A DNA stretch of 27,852 nt, from NCBI GenBank assembly GCA_034112085.1, contig JAWUWD010000067.1:1-27852 (forward strand). The letters run 5' to 3'. A model generated the notes under the pieces. That model saw nothing but the letters and a program-made list of their open reading frames with translations, was not told where the DNA came from and ran no database searches. The stretch comes from JAWUWD01 sp034112085. GTDB taxonomy: Bacteria > Bacteroidota > Bacteroidia > Cytophagales > Cyclobacteriaceae. The translations under genes and the position numbers were made by a program. Of this stretch, positions 1 through 6,784 are shown piece by piece (positions within the stretch are counted from its first letter, which is position 1; each line of letters opens with the position of its first letter).

Positions 1-293
1 AGATGGGAAGTATAACTAGATTACAATAGCTAAATTAACAGATATATAGCTTTGTAATTATCACTAATTATGGAATACCCATGACTTTGAAAGTCACCGT
101 ACTGGGTATTCAAAACCCTACTTTCTATGTTCATAGTACAGCAAACTCAAGCCTTAAGAACATGACTAACTATCGAATTTAACGGTACGAGTTCAATAGA
201 AATGGATAGATTTTTCCTTTGAATAACATTTATAGTCCCAATTAGAGTTGAAAGAGCTACTTTCATTATTTAACAATTACAGAATTTTGTTTA
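1..293. other. Non-coding end region with two inverted repeats
   Basis: No reading frame of coding character is visible. The stretch lies downstream of the minus-strand kinase gene that stops at 294. It holds a small inverted repeat at 249-265 (TGAAAG / CTTTCA around AGCTA) and a larger nested one at 73-111, listed separately. Neither is followed by a clear T-run in the minus direction, so a classical intrinsic terminator for the kinase gene is not evident. Confidence 0.6.
73..111. repeat. Nested inverted repeat (long imperfect hairpin)
   Basis: GAATACCCA (73-81) is the exact reverse complement of TGGGTATTC (103-111). Directly inside it, TGACTTT (82-88) pairs with AAAGTCA (90-96) around a single G. 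Together this makes a 16-bp stem interrupted only by the unpaired CCGTAC at 97-102. There is no T-tract on either side. It could be a structured RNA end, a protein-binding site or the scar of a mobile element; its function is unknown. Confidence 0.6.
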
Positions 294-2291
294 TCAATTT
301 TGTAAAGGTATACTAAAGCTGAAAGTAGATCCTTTATCAACTTCACTTTGTACCCAAATGCTACCCCCGCAATTTTCGATAAACTCTTTACAAAGTATTA
401 ATCCCAAGCCTGTACCTTTTTCGTCTGCCGTACCTTTGGTTGAGTACTTAGTGTCAATTCTAAACAATTTATCAATTACGACTTTATTCATGCCAATGCC
501 CGTATCCTTTACAGAAATAACAATTTCACTCTCTAATCTATTCATGGACATGGTGATGCTTCCTTCTGCCGGAGTGAACTTAATCGCATTAGATATTAAA
601 TTACGGATTACTGTATTGATTGCATTTTTGTTGACAAATACGCTTTCCTTTTCACTAGGTACGTTTATAACTAACTCAATCTTTTTATTTTCTGCTTGAG
701 CCAAAAGCAATTCTCTATTGTCCTTAATGACTTCAACTAAGTCGAAATTTTCAGGCGTGAATTCTATTTTCCCCGTTTGAGATTGAGACCATTCAAGTAA
801 ATTTTCCAGTAGCGCATAAAGGTTTTTTTGTGATTTGTCTAGATCTTTAGCTAAGGTTTGAATTTCTTCCTTAGTCATACTTTCTATATGATCTGTCAGC
901 AAATAGGTGAAGGATGATAATGAATTTAGAGGTCCTTTCAGATCATGACTGATGATGGAGAAAAATTTATCTTTAGTAGCATTCAAGTCATGCAGTTCAT
1001 CGTTTTGCTTCGCTACTTTTTTATTCAGTATCGTTAATTTCCTATTCGAGTGAAGCTTCACAAAATAGAGGATAAGTAACAGCACCGCTACCACTAAAAT
1101 AAATGCAGTTAGTATTAATAAATTTTTTCTAAACGCTAATTGCTCTATCAGTTCTTGCTCTTTTTTTAGTCGGTCTTGATCCAATTTGGAAATTTTTGCT
1201 TGAAAGTTATCAGCGCTGTATCGGTTCTGAATTTTCACCAATTGCTGTTCCCCTTTATCATTTTCAAGGAACTCATTCATGGCTAAAAATTCTTCTTGAT
1301 AGTCAAGTGCTCTTTGATAATTATTTTGTTGACGATAACACTGGCTAAGATTTAAATAGCAATCTCTAATGACCGTTGGAATATTGACTTTTAACGCATT
1401 TTGAAGTGCCAACTCTAGATTTACAATCGCACGATCATAGTTTTTAATGTCGTAATATAGCCGGCCAGCGTTAAGGTAGGTTTTGGAAATCCCTGCGATG
1501 TCCTTCAATCCTGTTTTCACATCAATAGCCGCTTCATAATTGGCCAATGCACGCTCTTGATTTTGCATTGCCCAGTACAATTGCCCGATGGTATAAAGCG
1601 AAATACTCTCGTTAAGCCTGTCACCAAATCTTCGTTGAATCGCAAGAGCTTTTTTATGGAAATCTAAAGAGTTTACAAAACTACCTTTCAACTTTTCAAT
1701 CTGACCTAAACTAAAGTAAGTCTCAGCCTCATACTTCTTCTCAAATTGACCTTTATGTGATAAAATTTCTTCAAAATTCTCGCTTGCCAACTCCAGTTTG
1801 TTCATTAAGGTATTCAACTTACCCAGTTGAATTAATAAATAAACTTTTAGATGAATACTGTTTTTAGTTTCTTCTTGCGATAGTGCTTTATTAATAAATT
1901 CTGCACTTTTATAATATATTTCAACCTTTTCAAAAACTTTGGCAATGGCCAAATAAGTAAATATTTTACCCTTTTCTATTTTATTATTTTCCTCAAAAGC
2001 CAAAGCTTCTAAAAAATACTTCATTGCTTTATCATACTCGTAAGTTTGAGTAAGGTGCAAAAGGCCAAATTCTTTCATAGCCATTGCTTCAGCAGGCTTG
2101 TCAAATGTTTCCTGAGCATCCATTATTTTAGCTTGTGTATTGGCAAGGGAATTGTCAACATTATCAATACTATTTGACTGAAAAAAATACTCAAACCATT
2201 CAAGATCATCGAGTATTGATTGTGCCTGTGTTGGAAACGAACATGTACCTACAAGGATGCATATGGTTAAGACACCTTTAATTTTATTCAT
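294..2291 (-). CDS. TPR-containing membrane sensor histidine kinase
   Basis: 665 residues. The N-terminus (about 1-24) is a signal peptide ending near TQAQS, followed by tetratricopeptide-type helical repeats (about 60-345). These should lie in the periplasm and bind a protein or peptide partner. A coiled stretch (360-388) leads to one membrane helix (about 390-412). The cytoplasmic part has a HisKA domain with phospho-acceptor His449 in SIISHDLKGP and an HATPase_c domain (N-box around Asn568, DTGIG at 596-600, GTGLGL at 626-631). The set of kinase motifs is complete, so it should be active. No receiver is fused. The nearest partner candidate is the receiver at 2662-3054, upstream across 370 bp of non-coding DNA. 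The ligand is not predictable. Start: the only ATG preceding the signal peptide. Confidence 0.93.
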   Translation of the reverse strand: MNKIKGVLTICILVGTCSFPTQAQSILDDLEWFEYFFQSNSIDNVDNSLANTQAKIMDAQETFDKPAEAMAMKEFGLLHLTQTYEYDKAMKYFLEALAFEENNKIEKGKIFTYLAIAKVFEKVEIYYKSAEFINKALSQEETKNSIHLKVYLLIQLGKLNTLMNKLELASENFEEILSHKGQFEKKYEAETYFSLGQIEKLKGSFVNSLDFHKKALAIQRRFGDRLNESISLYTIGQLYWAMQNQERALANYEAAIDVKTGLKDIAGISKTYLNAGRLYYDIKNYDRAIVNLELALQNALKVNIPTVIRDCYLNLSQCYRQQNNYQRALDYQEEFLAMNEFLENDKGEQQLVKIQNRYSADNFQAKISKLDQDRLKKEQELIEQLAFRKNLLILTAFILVVAVLLLILYFVKLHSNRKLTILNKKVAKQNDELHDLNATKDKFFSIISHDLKGPLNSLSSFTYLLTDHIESMTKEEIQTLAKDLDKSQKNLYALLENLLEWSQSQTGKIEFTPENFDLVEVIKDNRELLLAQAENKKIELVINVPSEKESVFVNKNAINTVIRNLISNAIKFTPAEGSITMSMNRLESEIVISVKDTGIGMNKVVIDKLFRIDTKYSTKGTADEKGTGLGLILCKEFIENCGGSIWVQSEVDKGSTFSFSIPLQN

Positions 2292-2661
2292 GAATTAAAT
2301 TTTGTTAAAAATACAGAAATAGAGCTGTAAATTGAATGCTCAGTTTTTGTATGTTTACCTTAAAATGCTTTGTCGAAGAACTCCGATACCTGCTAGAATC
2401 TGATAGGATAACTGGGTAATTCGATACTAAAATAGCTCCATCTTGCTCCTGAGAATTGGTTTATATACTTTGACTTTTCATATATACTTCATAACATCAG
2501 CATTGGCCTATCATATTACTGCAAATATAAAGATGTGAAACTCAGTATTGATTGATAACTGTAGTTAGTATTAACTATTAGTTTTGATAATGAATTGATT
2601 CTTCTTGAAGGAGTAGACTTTTTTTATCCAGATTTAGTACAACCTATTGAAGTGGCACTAG
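2292..2661. other. Intergenic region, 370 bp
   Basis: AT-rich, with no convincing reading frame on either strand. It should carry the promoter of the minus-strand kinase gene starting at 2291, but I see no good TTTG/TAnnTTTG pair. A short inverted repeat TAGTTA / TAACTA (2562-2577, four-base spacer) is present. Nothing else was recognised. Confidence 0.5.
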
Positions 2662-3054
2662 CTATTTAAACATAGATAAAAATCCAGAATTGAGGTTTTT
2701 ATCTATCCAAGAGATTAGCTCATTTCTACCAGAATCATTTTTATTAAAACAAGCCAACGCTCCTCCGGCCTTACACTTATCCATTAATTCAGTATCATTT
2801 GCTAAGGATGAGAATATGACAACTTTACTTTTGGGACGTTTGGATTTAATTATTTTTAGTACGTCTAATCCATTCATTGTTTCTAAACTAAAATCTAGAA
2901 TAATTAGCGCTGGTTTTTTATGTAATTCATCGATGCAATGCCTTCCATCACTAAAGACCTCTATATTTTCGTAACCATTTACAGTTAAGACTTTTTTTAA
3001 AATCATTCCAAGAGCCTTATCATCTTCGATAATATAAATAAGTGATTTTGACAT
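2662..3054 (-). CDS. Stand-alone response regulator receiver protein
   Basis: 130 residues, a single CheY-like receiver with no output domain. The acidic pair Asp11/Asp12 (IIEDD), the phospho-acceptor Asp54 (IILDFSLE), the switch serine at 82-83 (VVIFSS) and Lys105 (FNKND) are all in place, so it should be phosphorylated. The 'FNK' form with Asn before the Lys is common in single-domain receivers of Bacteroidota. It probably relays phosphate from or to a kinase such as the one at 294-2291, although 370 bp lie between them and co-transcription is uncertain. Single-domain receivers can act on protein partners or as phosphate sinks, and the sequence does not decide this. It starts at ATG 3054. 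Confidence 0.9.
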   Translation of the reverse strand: MSKSLIYIIEDDKALGMILKKVLTVNGYENIEVFSDGRHCIDELHKKPALIILDFSLETMNGLDVLKIIKSKRPKSKVVIFSSLANDTELMDKCKAGGALACFNKNDSGRNELISWIDKNLNSGFLSMFK

Positions 3055-3944
3055 AAAAACGTGTACTAGAGTGATTATAAATGTATCTAATTATTTTACT
3101 AAAGTAATCTAAATTCAATTAGTATGACAATAAAAAATTATGCCAGTAGGATGGAGAATTCTCCATATGATTTTTGATAATGTTGCTTAATTTAACTTTC
3201 AACAGATGAGTATATTTTATACAGATATAGAATTTGATAAACAATTGAAATAAATCATCCAAAGCCACTCTGAATCTATGTTGTGATTTTAGCTTTTACT
3301 CCATTTGGAGCCAATGAACTAACTAGATATTATTGATCCTCAATAACTCAAAATTTTATGGGCGATGAAATTAGCCTAGCTAGAGATTTTTGCAGTATTA
3401 ATTATTATAATATGGATAATGTGTAGAACATTCAATAATATAAATTGGCGAAAAAACATAAATATTAAATATTAATCTTAGACCCAATTTAGCTCCTATT
3501 ACCAACTTTTCAGTTCACTTTATAATTTTCTTGATGGAATTAATAGCGAACTTCTCAAAAAAAATATGAAATAATAATCGGTCTCATCAATATAAGCAAA
3601 CACGTTTTCAATGAAGAATGACTTTCAACTCTCTGATTTCAACCTGCACTCCAGAAGCACAAAACCACTTCACTATTTGAAAAAATTCATGGAAGTATCA
3701 TTCAGATTGAAACCCACTGGCTAATCAAAAGACTATATCGTTATCCAAATGCCAAATCACATAATTCCAATAGGACTAATTATCTCGTTACCAAAAATTC
3801 CCTATTCTCTAAAGGTAAAAATATGCCTTTTAACTACCTTTTATGTTCAATAAGGCCACTCCCTTTCAGCGATTTTTTTTTACCGTAAGTCGCCATTCAG
3901 TATTATTGCTATACGGACAGATTCTATTATTTTTGTCATAGTCT
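3055..3944. other. Long AT-rich intergenic region, 890 bp
   Basis: It lies between two divergently read genes and should hold both promoters. One frame is open for 83 codons on the plus strand (3637-3888) but lacks a usable start and resembles no protein I know. A hairpin at 3811-3841 (AAAGGTA-AAAA paired with TTTT...TACCTTT) sits about 100 bp before the regulator gene, and an eight-T run follows at about 3873-3880. The length is unusual compared with the rest of the window, and decayed DNA is possible. Nothing definite was recognised. Confidence 0.45.
3905..3935 (+). promoter_or_regulatory. Candidate Bacteroidota promoter for the TolB/TPR/AraC regulator
   Basis: ATTG (3905-3908) and TATTTTTG (3928-3935) are separated by 19 bp. 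They match the Bacteroidota pattern TTTG-N19-21-TAnnTTTG at all but one fixed position. The -7 box ends only nine bases before the ATG at 3945, so the transcript would be leaderless or nearly so. Confidence 0.35.
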
Positions 3945-5786
3945 ATGAAGTCAAAATCACATAAAGGAATTCAGAGTCCTCATTCCACAGATTTAAACAG
4001 TAAACAGGAAACGATAAACAATACAATCGCTGTATTACCTTTTGTAAATTTTAGCGACAGTAAAGACAATGAGTATTTTAGTGACGGTATAACTGAGGAA
4101 ATTATTAACGCTTTAGCTAAAATTCGAAATTTAAAAGTAACCTCTAGAACGTCTTCTTTCTTTTTCAAAGGCAAGAATATTCCAATTACTGAAATTGGAA
4201 AGAAGCTTGGTGTTTCTACAATTTTAGAAGGCAGTGTACGATTATCTGGCAATTCCCTCAGGATTACAGCGCAACTAATTCAAGTTAAAGAAGATTATCA
4301 TTTTTGGTCAGAAACCTGGGACAGGAAGCTAGAAAATGTTTTTGAAATACAAGATGAAGTGAGTCTATTAATAGCTGATAAACTAAGAGAGAATTTTGGT
4401 CACTTAGAAATCAATGCCCCACTTGTCACAAAAAAGACGGACAATATTAATGCCTATGAATATTGCTTAAAGGCAAAATTTTACGAGAAAAAATGGAACT
4501 CTGAAGATACAAATATTGCTATCTCACTTTATGAAAAAGCACTAGGGCTTGATTCTAAATATGCTGACGCACATTTAGGATTGGCCGAATGTTATAGTTT
4601 TCTAGGCACAACCACTGCTATACCATTCGAAGAGGGATGGGGAAAAACAATAAATCACACGAATCAGGCTCTTGTACTGAATGGTCAGTCTTCTGGGGTT
4701 CACTATCAATTATCGAATCAAGCCTTTTTTATTGAATCTGATTATAATAAAGCACTAATAGAAGGAAAGAAGGCAATTGCTCTTAATCCCAATAATGCGG
4801 TAGCTCAGCAAAATATGGCTTTCCTATATACTCTTTCGGGAGATCTAGAAAATTCAAGCAATCATCTTGAAATAGCACTGAGTATAAACCCGCTGTCGGA
4901 AGAAACTCGATTTTTTAGAGGTTATTATCAATACATGATTGAAGATTATCTCCAGTCGTTAGAAATGATGGACCAATGTTTATCTACTAATGATAAAAAC
5001 ATTCCTGCCCACTCTATTAAAGCAACCTGCCTACTTCAACTTGGCCGGTATGATGAAGTAATTAATTATTTTGAGACCATTCCATCCGAAATAATTATCC
5101 TAGGAGAAAAAACTGGAATTGTTGGACTGGCCCATGCCTTAAAGAAGGATCTAGATAATACTTCCATCTATTTAGAAAAACTAATTGCACAATCAAAAGA
5201 GGTAGATGGTTTTGCCGCAGATTCCTACCTTTTTATGATGTACGTAGTTATGGGTGACCTCGACAAAGCTTTTGCATGGGTAGCACAAGCCACCTCGAAT
5301 AACTCCTTTTTACTGTTTCTAAGATTTGTTGACCCCATAGTTAATGCTCTGAAAGAGGACCCTAGATATGATGCGTTTAAGACAACGATATTTCAAATAG
5401 ATCAAAGAGAAGGTGTCACCAAGCAAAAGAGTGCCTTACTTGATGCTACTAAGTCGGCAGAGTATTCAAGTCGACTGTTAGCCTATCTTTCGGAAAATGA
5501 GCCTTTTTTAAACCCTGATTTATCATTGCGTGAGTTGGCTAGTCAGATTGAAATTCACCCTAACCACCTTTCTTGGTTGCTGAACAATAGTTTCGATAAA
5601 AACTATAATGAATTTATCAATAAATACAGGATTGAAGCATTCAAAATGAAAGCCAAAGCTCCAAAAAATGCGCACCTGACCATAGAAGGTTTAGCGTATG
5701 AAAGTGGTTTTAATTCTAAAACGGTGTTTAATACTTCTTTCAAGAAAGAAACTGGAGTAACGCCTAAGCAGTTCCTCAAGCTGTAA
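3945..5786 (+). CDS. TolB-like/TPR/AraC-type transcriptional regulator
   Basis: 613 residues with three parts. Residues about 27-150 match the TolB-N-like module seen beside adenylate cyclases and CadC-like regulators (IAVLPFVNFS, EYFSDGITEEI, LEGSVR). Residues about 170-470 form TPR-like helical repeats, for example YEKALGLDSKYADAHLGLAE. Residues about 505-612 are an AraC-type double helix-turn-helix, with the second helix in YESGFNSKTVFNTSFKKETG followed by TPKQFLKL. No membrane segment or signal peptide is seen, so it is probably cytoplasmic. It probably senses a partner through the TPR part and binds DNA through the C-terminus. The genes downstream on the same strand are its likeliest targets, by position only. 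The start ATG has no good alternative downstream. Confidence 0.9.
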   Translation: MKSKSHKGIQSPHSTDLNSKQETINNTIAVLPFVNFSDSKDNEYFSDGITEEIINALAKIRNLKVTSRTSSFFFKGKNIPITEIGKKLGVSTILEGSVRLSGNSLRITAQLIQVKEDYHFWSETWDRKLENVFEIQDEVSLLIADKLRENFGHLEINAPLVTKKTDNINAYEYCLKAKFYEKKWNSEDTNIAISLYEKALGLDSKYADAHLGLAECYSFLGTTTAIPFEEGWGKTINHTNQALVLNGQSSGVHYQLSNQAFFIESDYNKALIEGKKAIALNPNNAVAQQNMAFLYTLSGDLENSSNHLEIALSINPLSEETRFFRGYYQYMIEDYLQSLEMMDQCLSTNDKNIPAHSIKATCLLQLGRYDEVINYFETIPSEIIILGEKTGIVGLAHALKKDLDNTSIYLEKLIAQSKEVDGFAADSYLFMMYVVMGDLDKAFAWVAQATSNNSFLLFLRFVDPIVNALKEDPRYDAFKTTIFQIDQREGVTKQKSALLDATKSAEYSSRLLAYLSENEPFLNPDLSLRELASQIEIHPNHLSWLLNNSFDKNYNEFINKYRIEAFKMKAKAPKNAHLTIEGLAYESGFNSKTVFNTSFKKETGVTPKQFLKL

Positions 5787-5822
5787 AATAAGACCAGTAC
5801 CTTCTACCCTTCCCGAATTTGT

Positions 5823-5840
5823 ACGGAATTATAATTCCGT
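5823..5840. promoter_or_regulatory. Perfect 18-bp palindrome, possible operator
   Basis: ACGGAATTATAATTCCGT is identical to its own reverse complement. It lies 37 bp after the regulator's stop codon and about 90 bp before the oxidoreductase ATG. It has no loop and no T-tract, so a dimeric protein site fits better than a terminator. AraC-type proteins usually prefer direct repeats, so the binder may be another factor. Confidence 0.45.
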
Positions 5841-5884
5841 GCTTCCTTAGTGCGATTCAGAACAATCTCTCGCTCTTTGTAAAA

Positions 5885-5892
5885 TACATTTG
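5885..5892 (+). promoter_or_regulatory. Candidate -7 box (TACATTTG) of the oxidoreductase gene
   Basis: It matches TAnnTTTG exactly and would give a leader of about 30 bases before ATG 5930. No TTTG is found at the proper -33 distance, so an activator may be needed; the palindrome at 5823-5840 lies upstream at a distance suitable for one. Confidence 0.3.
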
Positions 5893-5913
5893 TCTCATAA
5901 TTAATCACAACAA
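5890..5913 (+). repeat. Duplicated leader element, copy 1
   Basis: These 24 bases match 6745-6768 with two mismatches; TAATTAATCACAACAA is identical in both. The resemblance continues through the start codon, where both genes begin ATGAAAGA and encode MKE-x-N. It lies just before the oxidoreductase gene. Confidence 0.75.
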
Positions 5914-5929
5914 TAAATAAACTGTGAAA

Positions 5930-6679
5930 ATGAAAGAGCCAAATCAAAAGACAACTCTAGTAGTAGGCGCAAGTGGCGCAACAGGCATGAACTTGGTGGA
6001 GCAACTGCTCAAGCGAGGACAAAACGTTAAAGTGATTGTAAGGTCCCCTGAAAAACTACCAGAATCTTGGAAAAGGAATAACAGCTTGCAAATTATCTGC
6101 GCAAGCATACTAGAACTTAGCGACTCAGAGATGAGTGAACATATTGCTGGTTGTCAAGAAGTTGCTTCTTGTCTTGGACATAATATGAATTGGAAAGGCA
6201 TTTATGGACAGCCTCGAAAACTTGTCACAGACGTTACTCGCAGACTATGTGCAGCAATAGAAGTTAACAAGCCAACGCAACCAACTAAATTCATTTTGAT
6301 GAATACTACGGGCAACCGTAATCGTGACTTAAACGAACCTATCTCCCTTGCTCAAAAATGTGTTATTGGGCTCCTTCGTTTGCTATTGCCTCCTCATGTA
6401 GACAACGAGCAGGCAGCCGATTATTTACGAACGAAAATCGGTCAAAACAATCATTTTATAGAATGGGTTGCTGTTAGACCAGACGGTTTAATCAATGAAG
6501 AAGAAGTAACGGCATATGAAATACATGCTTCGCCAACTAGAAGTGCCATTTTTAACGCAGGTCAAATAAGTCGTATAAATGTTAGTCATTTTATGGCTCA
6601 TTTAATAAGTGACGGTGCTTTATGGAATAAGTGGAAAGGTCAAATGCCAGTAATCTATAACAAATCGGCTGCTGCTTAA
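5930..6679 (+). CDS. NAD(P)-binding oxidoreductase, atypical SDR / NmrA-like
   Basis: 249 residues from ATG 5930. A GTG six bases earlier at 5924 is also in frame, but the ATG is preferred because it aligns with the ATG of the neighbouring receptor gene within a shared leader. The N-terminus has a Rossmann fold with GASGATG at residues 13-19 and a following basic patch (VIVRSPEKLP), which suggests NADP(H) binding. The rest resembles atypical short-chain dehydrogenases used as reductases, epimerases or redox sensors: the ILMNTTGN strand, then a downstream VAVRPDGLI segment. No signal peptide or membrane helix is seen, so it is cytoplasmic. The substrate is unknown. It is 143 bp downstream of the regulator and about 105 bp upstream of the receptor gene. 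Confidence 0.82.
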   Translation: MKEPNQKTTLVVGASGATGMNLVEQLLKRGQNVKVIVRSPEKLPESWKRNNSLQIICASILELSDSEMSEHIAGCQEVASCLGHNMNWKGIYGQPRKLVTDVTRRLCAAIEVNKPTQPTKFILMNTTGNRNRDLNEPISLAQKCVIGLLRLLLPPHVDNEQAADYLRTKIGQNNHFIEWVAVRPDGLINEEEVTAYEIHASPTRSAIFNAGQISRINVSHFMAHLISDGALWNKWKGQMPVIYNKSAAA

Positions 6680-6714
6680 AAATAAACAGCTAGAGCCTTT
6701 ATTCAAATCATTCA

Positions 6715-6731
6715 ACCATAGCCCTTATGGT
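6715..6731. repeat. Small inverted repeat between oxidoreductase and receptor genes
   Basis: ACCATA (6715-6720) pairs with TATGGT (6726-6731) around GCCCT. It has no T-tract, so it is a weak hairpin or a binding site just upstream of the second leader copy. Confidence 0.3.
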
Positions 6732-6744
6732 ATAGGATAAATAA

Positions 6745-6768
6745 TTGACTCCTAATTAATCACAACAA
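6745..6768 (+). repeat. Duplicated leader element, copy 2
   Basis: Second copy of the element at 5890-5913 (two mismatches in 24 bases), 16 bases before the receptor gene's ATG. The spacing from element to ATG is nearly the same in both copies, so it works as a leader or a regulatory unit and is not a random repeat. Confidence 0.75.
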
Positions 6769-6784
6769 CAAAATAATATTGGAA

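Noticed and set aside
3637..3888. 83-codon open stretch on the plus strand
   Set aside because: No usable start codon, no recognisable motif and low-complexity AT-rich content; such open runs arise by chance.
5924..6784. GTG 5924 and TTG 6779 as gene starts
   Set aside because: The shared leader and the matching ATGAAAGA place both starts at the ATG codons 5930 and 6785.
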